Assembly (NCBI GenBank): GCA_902761955.1 | Contig: CACWMM010000027.1 | Span: 1-21,272, forward strand | DNA length: 21,272 nucleotides | Direction of reading: 5' to 3' | Source: Parafannyhessea sp902761955 | GTDB lineage: Bacteria; Actinomycetota; Coriobacteriia; Coriobacteriales; Atopobiaceae | Shown: positions 6,860 through 15,994 of the stretch, in pieces | Layout: each line of letters starts with the position of its first letter | How positions within the stretch are numbered: position 1 is the stretch's first letter | Position numbers and translations under genes: made by a program | The notes under the pieces: model-generated | Database searches by the model: none | What the model was told of the DNA's origin: nothing | Seen by the model: only the letters and a program-made list of their open reading frames with translations

Positions 6860-9800
6860 GTGGACAGCAACCGCATAAAGGGCGTGGCCCTGGGGGCGCG
6901 AGACGCGCTCACGAAGGAGGTATCTACCTCGCTCGACCGCGTGCTTTCCCCGGACTCGCCCGAGAGGGTGGCGAACTCCGCCGGCGTGTCGACCATCGAG
7001 CATGCCATCGATGCCCATGGGCGCGACGAGGTGGTGGAGCGCGTGGCGTACACGTGGTTTAACCGCCTATGCGCCCTGCGCTACATGGACGTGCGCGGTT
7101 ATACCCCCGTGGGGCTCGTGTCACCGAGGGAGGGCGAGACGCTCCCCGCCGTGCTCGCGGACGCGCGCCGGGGCATCTACTCAGTCGCGCTCGGCATGAG
7201 CGCGCGCGACAAGGAATCGGTTGCTGCCGTGCTGGGAGGCAGGGTGGCATCCCGCGACCCCCTGGGGCGCGCCTACGTGATGCTGCTCCTTGCCGCATGC
7301 AAGACCTACGAACGTAGCATGGGCTACCTGTTCGGGTTCGAGCGCGACCTGGGGCCGGCCATCGAGCTCCTTGCCCCGACCGACCTGTTGGGCGAGGGGT
7401 CCATCCTCCGCCGCATCTGCGACGGGTTGGACGAGGACACCTGCGCCGAGGGCGTCGAGGTGATGGGCTGGCTCTACCAGTTCTACGTGAGCGAGCGCAA
7501 GGACGCGTTCTTCGCCTCCAAGAAAAAGGCGACCGCCGCCGATATTGCCCCGGCCACGCAGCTCTTCACTCCCAACTGGATCGTGCGCTACCTAGTGGAG
7601 AACTCGCTGGGGCGCCTGTGGATGCTCAACTTCCCCGACTCGGAGCTCGCCGAGCACATGGAGTACTACGTACGTCCCGAGGAGCCTGAGGACGACTTCC
7701 TCAAGGTGTACTCGCCCGAGGACATCACGTTCCTAGACCCGGCTTGCGGTAGCGGGCACATCCTCGTGTACGCGTTTGACCTGCTGTACCAGATGTACGA
7801 GGAAGAGGGCTACCGCCCTGCCGATGTCCCCTCGCTCATACTGAAGAACAATCTCACCGGCATCGAGATTGACGACCGGGCGGCCGAGATCGCCTCGTTC
7901 TGCCTGGAGATGAAGGCCCTGGAGAAGGACCCGGGATTCCTCGGCAAGGACGTGGACGCCAACATACTCGTGACCCACAAGTTCGACCCGACCCCCGAAC
8001 AGCGCAAGCTCATCCCGAAGTTGTGCGCCAACGCCGAGCTGATGGATGTACTCACCCACTTCGACGAGGTGGGCAGCCTCTACGAACCTGCAGCCGGGGA
8101 CGTGAACCTTATGCGCAAGGCCGAGGAGGCCGTCGCCGACAATACGTCGCTCGATGCCGCTGGGCTGCGGCACGAGCTGGCCTCGGTGCGCAGCGTGCTC
8201 CAGGCGCTTTCGAACACCTATTCGGTTGCCGTGACAAATCCCCCGTACATGGGCAGCGGCAACATGAACGCATGGCTGAGCAGGTGGGTTAAGGACCGCT
8301 ATTCTGACGAGAGGGCTGACCTCTGCACCTGCTTTATCAAGCGCTGCCTGGATTTCAACATGGTCCACGGATACAGCGCGCTCATCACGATGCAGAGCTG
8401 GATGTTCATTGGGTCCTATGAATCTTTGCGATCGAAGTTATTGCATTCAACGTGCATTGCAACCATGGCTCATTTAGGCGCACATGCGTTCAATGAAATT
8501 GGTGGCGAGGTGGTCTCGACAACCGCTACGGTTTTTATCAGTGACTATAGTTCACGGCCTGGCTTTTTTATTCGTCTCGTCGATTTCAATTCTTCAGATG
8601 AGAAGGCATCTGTCCTTCACGAAGCAATTGAAGCTGACAGTTCTCCCTACGTATCCATCGCCTCAAAGAGTGATTTTGCAGCGATGCCAGGCAGCCCCAT
8701 TGCCTACTGGGCGTCCAGTGCCATGAAGAATCTCTTTAGATCGACGAGGCCATTTGATGACAGCATCGCTATGAGAGAAGGCATCCACACTGCAAAGAAC
8801 GAATTTTTCCTGCGTTTGTGGTGGGAAGTATCGCATCGACTGGTTGTCTTTGGTGCCACGTCTTTTGCTGATATAGACGCTGCTGGACGTTGGGTGCCCT
8901 ATTGCAAGGGTGGTCAATATCGTAAATGGTATGGCAATAATGACTATCTCATAGGTTTTGATAAGTCATATCGAGATTACATGCAGACGTTCAGCGGCTG
9001 TGTTTGGCCCAGCCAGTCTCTGTGGTTTAAAGAGGGCGGTACATGGACTGCTGTTTCTACTGGTAATCTCGGCGTCCGATACTATCCGAAAGGTTTTCTA
9101 TTTGACGCGGGCGGCCAGGTTCTCGTTGGCGACAATTGTATAGAAGCTATAGCAGCACTGAATTCGTCGCTTTATAGTCAGATTGCTGAACTCACAATGC
9201 CTACGCTTAACTTCAAATGCGGGGTGATAAAAACCCTACCCGATATACGTACAGGAGATCTTAATACTGTTCAACTGGCGGAGAAATGCATAAGCATTGC
9301 AAAGACCGACTGGGACGCCTTCGAGACCAGCTGGGACTTCGCCCAACATCCTCTTGTTCGCGGCTCGCTCGTCTCGGAGGCGTTCGATGCCTGGTCCACT
9401 GAATGCCGCGAGCGCTTTGACACGCTCAAGTCTAACGAGGAGGAGCTGAACCTCATCTTCGCCCGCATCTACGGCATGGAGAAGGAGGTGCCCATCGAGG
9501 TGCCCGACGACAAGGTCTCTGTGCGACTGGCTGATCTGCAGCGCGACGTGAAGTCGGTCGTGAGCTATGGAGTCGGCTGCATCTTCGGGCGCTACTCGCT
9601 CGACGTACCCGGCCTCGTCCTGGCCGACGAGGGCTCGACGCTCGACGACTTCCATACGAAGGTGCCCAACCCGACCTTCGATCCGGACAAGACGGGCATC
9701 ATCCCCATCACCGAGGGTGACACGGAGTGGTTCGAGGACGATATCGTGGCGCAGTTCCGGCGCTGGCTGGCGGCGGCGTACGGCGAGGACACGCTCGACG

Positions 9801-10246
9801 AGAACGTCGCCTTCATCGAGCGGGCGCTCGGCAAGACCCTGCGGCAGTACTTCGTGCGCGATTTCTACAACGACCACCTGAAGATTTACCAGAAGCGCCC
9901 CATCTACTGGCTATTCCAGAGCCCGAGGAAGGGCTTCTCTGCTCTGGTCTACCTGCACCGTTACGACTCCAACACCGTGAACACGCTGCTCACCGAGTAC
10001 GTGCGACCCCTGCGCGAGCGGATGGACGCCCAAGCGCGCCTCCTTGAGGTGACGGGCAACGCCCGCGACGCCTCGACGGCGGCCAAGTACCGCGCGACCA
10101 TCGAGGAGCTGAACGGGTGGGAGCACGACGTGATCTTCCCCTTGGCCCAGAAGCACGTTGTGCTCGACCTGGACGAGGGCGTGAAGAAGAACTACGGCAA
10201 GGCAGAGTTCAAGGGCGCGCTGCGCAAGGTCGCAGGGCTCTCGTGA
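6860..10246 (+). CDS. pglX: PglX, BREX type 1 adenine-specific DNA methyltransferase
   Basis: A 1128-residue N6-adenine methyltransferase that marks host DNA and sets BREX specificity. The start is GTG 6860, with TAGGAGG (6848-6854) five bases upstream. FLDPACGSGHIL at 291-302 is the S-adenosylmethionine-binding motif. LTGIEIDDRAAEIASF follows, and the catalytic motif is NPPY at 460-463. The N-terminus has the PglX block VAYTWFNRLCALRYMD. Residues about 514-814 (8400-9300) cover the probable target recognition region. They are strikingly AT-rich, with about 42-43% GC in two 60-base lines I counted, against 68% at 7021-7080. This suggests replacement of the specificity segment by recombination. 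The rest, including the C-terminal IYQKRPIYWLFQSP block, has the composition of the neighbours. No frameshift is seen, so the gene appears intact. Confidence 0.95.
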   Translation: MDSNRIKGVALGARDALTKEVSTSLDRVLSPDSPERVANSAGVSTIEHAIDAHGRDEVVERVAYTWFNRLCALRYMDVRGYTPVGLVSPREGETLPAVLADARRGIYSVALGMSARDKESVAAVLGGRVASRDPLGRAYVMLLLAACKTYERSMGYLFGFERDLGPAIELLAPTDLLGEGSILRRICDGLDEDTCAEGVEVMGWLYQFYVSERKDAFFASKKKATAADIAPATQLFTPNWIVRYLVENSLGRLWMLNFPDSELAEHMEYYVRPEEPEDDFLKVYSPEDITFLDPACGSGHILVYAFDLLYQMYEEEGYRPADVPSLILKNNLTGIEIDDRAAEIASFCLEMKALEKDPGFLGKDVDANILVTHKFDPTPEQRKLIPKLCANAELMDVLTHFDEVGSLYEPAAGDVNLMRKAEEAVADNTSLDAAGLRHELASVRSVLQALSNTYSVAVTNPPYMGSGNMNAWLSRWVKDRYSDERADLCTCFIKRCLDFNMVHGYSALITMQSWMFIGSYESLRSKLLHSTCIATMAHLGAHAFNEIGGEVVSTTATVFISDYSSRPGFFIRLVDFNSSDEKASVLHEAIEADSSPYVSIASKSDFAAMPGSPIAYWASSAMKNLFRSTRPFDDSIAMREGIHTAKNEFFLRLWWEVSHRLVVFGATSFADIDAAGRWVPYCKGGQYRKWYGNNDYLIGFDKSYRDYMQTFSGCVWPSQSLWFKEGGTWTAVSTGNLGVRYYPKGFLFDAGGQVLVGDNCIEAIAALNSSLYSQIAELTMPTLNFKCGVIKTLPDIRTGDLNTVQLAEKCISIAKTDWDAFETSWDFAQHPLVRGSLVSEAFDAWSTECRERFDTLKSNEEELNLIFARIYGMEKEVPIEVPDDKVSVRLADLQRDVKSVVSYGVGCIFGRYSLDVPGLVLADEGSTLDDFHTKVPNPTFDPDKTGIIPITEGDTEWFEDDIVAQFRRWLAAAYGEDTLDENVAFIERALGKTLRQYFVRDFYNDHLKIYQKRPIYWLFQSPRKGFSALVYLHRYDSNTVNTLLTEYVRPLRERMDAQARLLEVTGNARDASTAAKYRATIEELNGWEHDVIFPLAQKHVVLDLDEGVKKNYGKAEFKGALRKVAGLS

Positions 10247-10259
10247 GGCGGTGTGCGAG

Positions 10260-12791
10260 ATGTCTTTCGACCCTGATGTGAAACGGCGTCTGGAGGAGGC
10301 CTTTGCCCACACGAAGCGTAGGATTGTCTTCTGGGAGGACGAGGCCGGTGAGTTCGCCGATACCATAGGCGATTTGGAGCTCGTCGGCATCGAGGTCGCC
10401 GTCGTGTACAGGAACGAGTTCGAGACCAAGCGGCGCGTGCTACACGATGAGCCCGCCTCACGGTTCCTCGTGTATCGGACCGGCGGCGCAGGCGACCCCG
10501 CCTATGACTTCCTTCTGGACGTGAAGCTGGCGGCCGAGCCCTTCTCGTGCTCGCAGGCTGCCGTGTGGGCACAAGACTGCGGGCTGGGGCCCGCCGCGTC
10601 CGGCACGGTGGCTGAGCACGCGGCGTTCTTCGAGGCGGCGGGGCGCAGAGGGACGCTGGCGGCCTACGTCGCAAGCGCGGACTGGCTTGCCAACCAGGGC
10701 GATGCCGGGCAGTTGGAGCTCGCCCTGGTGGCCGTGTGCTGCGACGTGAGGCCGGGGCTCAGAATCGACGTCCTGCGTGGCATCGGGCGCAAGGCCGTGG
10801 CAGAGTATGCCAAGGATTCCGATGCACTGATGCGCCTCGTGGCCCGCTGCTGTCTTGAGGACGCCCTGTGGGGCGCGCTTAAGGAGGGCTTCGGGTACGC
10901 TGCCGAGAAGCCTAGCTTGGAGGACTTCTGCCTGGAACTGCTCGCCAACGCCTGCGCGGACGTGACCGGCGAGCAGCCGACCATGAACGGCGAGGCGGTG
11001 CTGCTCGTGGACTCGCTCTCGCGCGACAGCCGTGATGCGCTGACCTACGCCGGCTTCATCAGGCGGGCCAAGGGCTACGTGCTCTCCAAGCGGCCCCTTG
11101 ATGAGGTGGACACCGAGACGCTTTCGCACAACGCCTACCTGCCCGACGTGGAAGACGTCATCATGTCCCGACTTCTGGCCGACGCTGCGGCGGGCACGGA
11201 CGTGCGCGAGGGCGTGCGGCAGGTGATGGCGCGCCGGGCCGGCTTCGCGTCCTTCGAGAGGATGCGGGGCGCCTATGAGACCGCGCTCGCGGGCTGTGAG
11301 GTGCTGGCTAGGTGGCGCACGTTCGATGACGAGCAGATGAGCGTGTCGGAGCCGCGCGAGGCATTCGACCGCTACGTAGGCGTATGGAGCCTCGTCGACC
11401 GGTGGTACCGCGCCTTCCACACCGCCGAGGGGGAGGGCGTCGCCGAGGTGCGGCAGCGCCTGTCCGAAGGCGTCGAGGCACGCTACGGGCAGTACCTCAC
11501 CCTGCTCGCCCTACGCTGGCAGGAGTGCTTGGCGAAGGAAGAGAAATGGTGGCCGGAGGGCATTCCCGAGCAGCGGCACTTCTACGTGCTCGATGCCGGG
11601 ACGTCGGCTCACCAGCGGCGGACGGCCGTCATCATCTCGGACGCGCTGTGCTACGAGTGCGGGGCCGAGCTGGCCGAGCGGCTCTCCGCTCGCTACGAGG
11701 TGCAGACCCAGGCCATGCTCTCGACCGTTCCCTCCTACACGCAGCTCGGCATGGCGGCGCTGCTTCCCAACCAGCGGCTCGCGATAGACCCCGGCACGCT
11801 GCGCGCCTCGTGCGATGGCGCCGATGCCACGGGGAGCACCAATCGGGCGAAGATCCTCGACGGTGGTGGCATGGACGCTGCCGTGGTGCGCGCCAAGGAC
11901 GTGCTGGCAGGGCGTGACCTGGGGGCGGCGTCCAAGGCGCAGCTCGCCTACGTGTACCACAACGAGATTGACCGCGTGGGGGACGACCTCTCGTCCGAGC
12001 GCAAGGTCTTCGGGGCCGTGCAGACGGCCTTCGCAGAGATCGAGTCGCTCGTGTCGATGCTTCTACACGATGGCTTCTCGCGCGTCTACGTGACGGCCGA
12101 CCACGGTTTCATCTACCAGGACGGGGACCCTGCCGGCTTCGACTATGCCGACGTTGACCTGGACCTGATACTCGCGAGTGAGGGCGCGAAGTCGGGACGG
12201 AGATTCGTGGCCGCGCCAGACATGCCGCGCTATGACGACCTCATGGAGTTCAAGGCGCCCCAGCTGGGGCTCGAGGGCGATTACGTCGTCGGCATCCCCA
12301 AGGGGATACGCCGCCTGCGGCTCAAGGGGAGCGGGGCGCGCTTCGTGCACGGTGGCCTGACGCTGCAGGAGACGGTGGTCCCCGTCCTGCGCATCGGTCG
12401 CAGGCGCGGCAAGGGCGCGCCGCCGAGGCCCGTGGGGGCTGAGATCCTGACCGGTGGCAAGACCGTCGTCGTTGGGGCCGATTTGTCATTCCAACTGCTG
12501 CAGTCGGAGCCCTTGAGAGGCCAGCGCTGCGCCGCACACGTGCGCGCGGCCGCATACGACGACGCCGGCAAGCCAGTCTCGCAGGTGATGGAGTTCGACC
12601 TCATCAGCGAGAGCGACGATGCTAACTCGCGGCGCATACCCGTGCGCCTGACGCTCGCCGCCGAGGTTCCCAACGGGGCCACCGTGACGCTGCGCGTCGA
12701 CCGCAGAATTGGCGCCTCTAACAAGTACGAGAACGGTGTCGCGACCCAGGCCTACCGGGTGCGGCGCAACTTTGGCATGGACTTCTTCTAA
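10260..12791 (+). CDS. pglZ: PglZ, BREX type 1 alkaline-phosphatase-superfamily protein
   Basis: A protein of about 843 residues, normal for BREX-1 PglZ. ATG 10260 is preferred to the in-frame GTG at 10251 because TGAGGCGG (10244-10251) sits about eight bases before the ATG. The N-terminus carries RRIVFWEDEAGEF, typical of this subfamily. The PglZ domain shows VIISDALCYE (about 457-466), which contains a metal-binding or nucleophile-side Asp, and VTADHGF (611-617), the metal-binding Asp-His pair. LRLKGSGARFVHGGLTLQE near the C-terminal third is also family-typical. PglZ is a core BREX protein with phosphatase/nuclease-like metal chemistry, and its substrate in defence is not settled. A C-terminal beta-rich region follows. 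brxL starts 11 bases after the stop. Confidence 0.93.
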   Translation: MSFDPDVKRRLEEAFAHTKRRIVFWEDEAGEFADTIGDLELVGIEVAVVYRNEFETKRRVLHDEPASRFLVYRTGGAGDPAYDFLLDVKLAAEPFSCSQAAVWAQDCGLGPAASGTVAEHAAFFEAAGRRGTLAAYVASADWLANQGDAGQLELALVAVCCDVRPGLRIDVLRGIGRKAVAEYAKDSDALMRLVARCCLEDALWGALKEGFGYAAEKPSLEDFCLELLANACADVTGEQPTMNGEAVLLVDSLSRDSRDALTYAGFIRRAKGYVLSKRPLDEVDTETLSHNAYLPDVEDVIMSRLLADAAAGTDVREGVRQVMARRAGFASFERMRGAYETALAGCEVLARWRTFDDEQMSVSEPREAFDRYVGVWSLVDRWYRAFHTAEGEGVAEVRQRLSEGVEARYGQYLTLLALRWQECLAKEEKWWPEGIPEQRHFYVLDAGTSAHQRRTAVIISDALCYECGAELAERLSARYEVQTQAMLSTVPSYTQLGMAALLPNQRLAIDPGTLRASCDGADATGSTNRAKILDGGGMDAAVVRAKDVLAGRDLGAASKAQLAYVYHNEIDRVGDDLSSERKVFGAVQTAFAEIESLVSMLLHDGFSRVYVTADHGFIYQDGDPAGFDYADVDLDLILASEGAKSGRRFVAAPDMPRYDDLMEFKAPQLGLEGDYVVGIPKGIRRLRLKGSGARFVHGGLTLQETVVPVLRIGRRRGKGAPPRPVGAEILTGGKTVVVGADLSFQLLQSEPLRGQRCAAHVRAAAYDDAGKPVSQVMEFDLISESDDANSRRIPVRLTLAAEVPNGATVTLRVDRRIGASNKYENGVATQAYRVRRNFGMDFF

Positions 12792-12802
12792 GGACTTCTG
12801 AG

Positions 12803-14944
12803 ATGGCAACTCTCGACGAAAAGGTGAATGCGGCCTTTCCCGGCTACACGGTACGCAAGGACCTGGTGAAGCGCGTGCGCGGGAACGCCGCCGTGCCCAG
12901 CTACGTTCTCGAGTTCCTGCTGGGGCAGAACTGCGCGACCGATGACCCCGAGCAGATCGAGGAGGGCATAGAGCGCGTCCGCGACATCCTGGCCAAGCAC
13001 TACGTGCGGCGCGCCGAGGCGGGGCTCATACGCTCGCGTATTCGCGAGACCAACTACCAGCGCGTCATCGACAAGGTGAGCGTGGCCCTGAACGAGAAGC
13101 GGGACTGCTACGAGGCCACCTTCGAGAACCTGGGCATCGCGCACGTGCTAATCGACTCGGCCACGGTGAAGGCCAGCCAGCGCCTGCTCGTGAGCGGGGT
13201 ATGGTGCATCGCCGATCTCTCCTACGTCCCGAATGAGGCGCGTGACGAGAGTCCCTTCGTGCTGAGCGGTCTGAAACCCATCCAGATGGCGTGGTTCGAC
13301 TTCGACGAGTATTGCTCCGCCAGAGCGCAGCTCACCACGGACGAATGGATAGACGTGCTCATCCGCTCCATCGGGCTCGACCCCGGCGAGCTGGGGAGGC
13401 GCGAGAAGCTCTTCCAGCTGACTCGCCTGGTTTGCTATTGCGAGCGCAACTACAACTTCATCGAGCTGGGGCCCAAGGGAACGGGCAAGAGCCACGTGTT
13501 CAGCGAGTTCAGCCCGCACGGCATCCTCATCTCGGGCGGCGAGGTGACGCCGGCCAAGCTCTTCGTGAACAACTCGAACGGCAAGATTGGCCTGGTGGGC
13601 TACTGGGACGTGGTCGGCTTCGACGAGTTCGCGGGCAAGAACAAGCGGCCCAAGCCCGACGCCGTGGACATCATGAAGAACTACATGGCCAACAAGAGCT
13701 TCAGCCGCGGCATCGAGCAACTGACCGCCGAGGCGTCCATGGCGTTCGTGGGCAACACGAGCCACGACGTGAGCTATATGATCGGGCAGACCGATCTTTT
13801 CGACGACCTGCCGACTATGTACCACGACCCCGCCTTCATCGATCGCCTGCACGCCTACGTGCCCGGCTGGGAGATGAGCATCATCCGAGGTGATATGTTC
13901 TCCTCTGACTTCGGGCTGATCGTGGACTATCTGGCCGAGGCACTGCGTTGCCTGCGGGCGCTCGACTTCTCTGGCGGCTACGACCGGTGGTTCGAGCTTT
14001 CGAGCTCGCTTTCCACGCGCGACCGCGACGGCATCAACAAGACGTTCTCGGGCCTGCTTAAGATTGTGTTCCCCGGTCGCACACAGACCAAGGAGGAGGC
14101 GCGGGAGCTCCTGGAGTTCTCGATGGAGCTGCGCGAGCGCGTGAAGGACCAGCTCTACCGCATCGACGAGACCTTCGAGCGTGTGGACTTCTCGTACCGC
14201 GACCTGGAGACCGGCGACGTGTCGCGGGTGCAGACGCTGGAGGAGGTCGAGTATCCCGGCATCTACCACGCGCTCGACCTGGTGCCGTTGGAGGCTGGCG
14301 AGGACGGTGGCACGACCGGTAACGGTGCGGCTGCCGAGCCTGCGGTGGCTGTTCCGGCTGTGACGGAGGCTGGTGCTGGCGTGCTCGCGTCTGATTCTGA
14401 TGCCGGGGCGGCAGAGGCGTTCGAGCCAGAGCCTCAGCTTCGCGAGGGGCTCGTTTGCTACCGCGAGAACCAGCGCGGGGTGTCCTACGATTCGCTCTTC
14501 GGGCCATACGTGGAAGGTGCCCGGCGCATCGAGATAATCGACCCCTACGTGCGGACCTTCCACCAGTGCCGCAACGTCATGGAGCTTATGGCCGTGCTCA
14601 TCAAGCGGCTCGACTACACACAGGTTTCGCCTTCGGTGCACTTGGTCACTGCTCCCGACGAGCACCCCGACAGCAGGCAGGTCGAGTATCTGCAGCAGAT
14701 TCGCGACGCCGTGGAGCCGATGGACATCAACTTTACCTGGGAGCTGGACGAGAGCGGCATCCACGCTCGGCACCTGAAGGTGGACGACACCTGGGACGTC
14801 CTGCTCGACCGCGGGCTGGACATCTGGCAGAAGTTCGACAGCGGCAACGCGTTCTCGCTTGAGAGCCAGCTTCCAGAGATGCGGCGCGTGCGGCAGTTCG
14901 AGGTGACGTATTTGAGGGTAGGGGGCGACAGACGTAATGGCTAG
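12803..14944 (+). CDS. brxL: BrxL-type AAA+ protein with MIT_C-like C-terminal domain
   Basis: A 713-residue protein. Residues 1 to about 490 are clearly BrxL: VRKDLVKRVRGNAAVPSYVL, EFLLGQNCATDD, Walker A GPKGTGKSH (223-231), VGYWDVVGFDEFAG (Walker B region, about 267-280) and MKNYMANKSFSRG. Standard BrxL ends in a Lon-protease-like domain. Here an Ala/Glu/Gly/Val linker (about 493-548) leads instead to a domain beginning SYDSLFGPY (561-569), with IEIIDPYVRTFHQCRN (576-591) and HARHLKVDDTW (654-664) followed by LLDRGLDIWQKF. This order resembles the phospholipase-D-like MIT_C domain of MITD1. I see no Lon Ser-Lys dyad context and no clean HKD motif, so it may bind rather than cleave. BrxL is a DNA-binding AAA+ ring implicated in phage exclusion. 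AAGGA at 12790-12794 precedes the ATG. Confidence 0.9.
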   Translation: MATLDEKVNAAFPGYTVRKDLVKRVRGNAAVPSYVLEFLLGQNCATDDPEQIEEGIERVRDILAKHYVRRAEAGLIRSRIRETNYQRVIDKVSVALNEKRDCYEATFENLGIAHVLIDSATVKASQRLLVSGVWCIADLSYVPNEARDESPFVLSGLKPIQMAWFDFDEYCSARAQLTTDEWIDVLIRSIGLDPGELGRREKLFQLTRLVCYCERNYNFIELGPKGTGKSHVFSEFSPHGILISGGEVTPAKLFVNNSNGKIGLVGYWDVVGFDEFAGKNKRPKPDAVDIMKNYMANKSFSRGIEQLTAEASMAFVGNTSHDVSYMIGQTDLFDDLPTMYHDPAFIDRLHAYVPGWEMSIIRGDMFSSDFGLIVDYLAEALRCLRALDFSGGYDRWFELSSSLSTRDRDGINKTFSGLLKIVFPGRTQTKEEARELLEFSMELRERVKDQLYRIDETFERVDFSYRDLETGDVSRVQTLEEVEYPGIYHALDLVPLEAGEDGGTTGNGAAAEPAVAVPAVTEAGAGVLASDSDAGAAEAFEPEPQLREGLVCYRENQRGVSYDSLFGPYVEGARRIEIIDPYVRTFHQCRNVMELMAVLIKRLDYTQVSPSVHLVTAPDEHPDSRQVEYLQQIRDAVEPMDINFTWELDESGIHARHLKVDDTWDVLLDRGLDIWQKFDSGNAFSLESQLPEMRRVRQFEVTYLRVGGDRRNG

Positions 14945-15872
14945 GAAAGCAAAGGTTCTCGAAGGCCAGTGGGGCGGCCGGTGGAGTGTCACGAAGCTCG
15001 ACAGCGTAGAGAAATACCTTGAGTCATATCTTACGGCCATGAAGAAGACGGGTGAACGATACGGGTGGAGGCTAGTCTACATTGACGCTTTCTCTGGAAG
15101 CGGATCGCAGCATATCAAGGTCGAGCACGCTGGGGAAATGGATTTGAGCGGTAATGTCGTGTCCGACTTCCTCCAGGGGTCGGCAATACGAGCCTTGGCC
15201 GTCACCGAGAGTCTTGAGGTTAACAACGGCAGGGGATTCGATCGATTCGAGTTCATAGACAAGGACCAAGAGGCTCTCGAAACTCTCAAGGCCAACGTCG
15301 CCGCAGAGCATGACGACCTCATGAGGCGATGTGCTTTCCACCACGGAGACTCCAACGTCCTGGTTCCGCAGCTTGTGAACGACTATGACTGGCGGGGTTG
15401 GAGAGGCGTCATCTTCATCGATCCGTTCCATGCCAACTTCAATCGCAACATCCTTAAGAATGTGGCTTCGACTCAGGCGCTCGATGTCTGGTTCCTTTTC
15501 CCGCTCTCTGCAATCGGCCGCATGATGGCTGTCGAGGGGGATCGGATTAGCGAAGCCTGGGCACGGAAGCTCGACGACTTCTTTGGCACTCACGAGTGGT
15601 ACGAGACACTTTACACACAACAAGTGCAGCCATCCTTGTTTGAGGGCGACCGGACGTTATCAACGCGAAGCCGTGGCTATGACGACCTACTCCTCTATAC
15701 GAAGAAGTGGCTTCAGGGAATATTCGGCGAGGCTAATGTGCTCGATCCGTTGCGTCTTGACGGCGCGAACAACTCTCCTCTCTTCGCTCTGTTTGCCGCT
15801 ATCTCCTCGAAGAACGATAGGGCTATCGGTCTTTGGAGGAGAATGGCGAAGTACATCCTTGAGCACGCTTAG
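14937..15872 (+). CDS. tcmP: Three-Cys-motif partner protein TcmP
   Basis: A 311-residue protein overlapping the brxL stop by eight bases, so probably translationally coupled to it. The N-terminus GQWGGRWSVTKLDSVEKYL, then YIDAFSGSG (48-56), GSAIRAL, FEFIDKD (105-110), HGDSN (136-140) and VIFIDPF (158-164) follow the TcmP family pattern. The glycine-rich YIDAFSGSG and the later IDPF resemble motifs I and IV of Rossmann-fold methyltransferases, so a methyl- or other group-transfer role is plausible but not established. TcmP genes are named for lying beside genes with a three-Cys motif, and such a gene is next here. Its composition is AT-richer than brxL: 45% and 50% GC in two 60-base lines I counted, against 60% at 13021-13080. 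This hints at separate acquisition. Confidence 0.85.
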   Translation: MARKAKVLEGQWGGRWSVTKLDSVEKYLESYLTAMKKTGERYGWRLVYIDAFSGSGSQHIKVEHAGEMDLSGNVVSDFLQGSAIRALAVTESLEVNNGRGFDRFEFIDKDQEALETLKANVAAEHDDLMRRCAFHHGDSNVLVPQLVNDYDWRGWRGVIFIDPFHANFNRNILKNVASTQALDVWFLFPLSAIGRMMAVEGDRISEAWARKLDDFFGTHEWYETLYTQQVQPSLFEGDRTLSTRSRGYDDLLLYTKKWLQGIFGEANVLDPLRLDGANNSPLFALFAAISSKNDRAIGLWRRMAKYILEHA

Positions 15873-15994
15873 AGGGTACTGCCTGACTGATGGACCACAT
15901 GGATGACACTAGACCTCGGTTTGTGACGAGGTCATAATAATAAGGTTAGACAGCGAGGTCTCGGTTGATACGTAGTGCAGTGGAGGTGAACGCT
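15873..15994 (+). promoter_or_regulatory. tcmP/radical-SAM gap with repeated CGAGGTC motif
   Basis: This 122-base gap contains GACCTCG (15912-15918) and its inverted copy CGAGGTC (15927-15933), an eight-base-loop hairpin, plus a further direct copy of CGAGGTC at 15954-15960. An AT-rich patch (CATAATAATAAG) lies between the copies. It could be an operator with an internal promoter or a weak hairpin. No protein is encoded here. Confidence 0.4.

Noticed and set aside
5582..7018. A 478-codon minus-strand frame across the brxC/pglX junction
   Set aside because: It is a shadow frame spanning two clear genes, with no conserved-looking domain.
13148..15040. A 630-codon minus-strand frame opposite brxL and the start of tcmP
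   Set aside because: It is an antisense shadow produced by GC-rich codon bias, with no recognisable motifs and no ribosome site.
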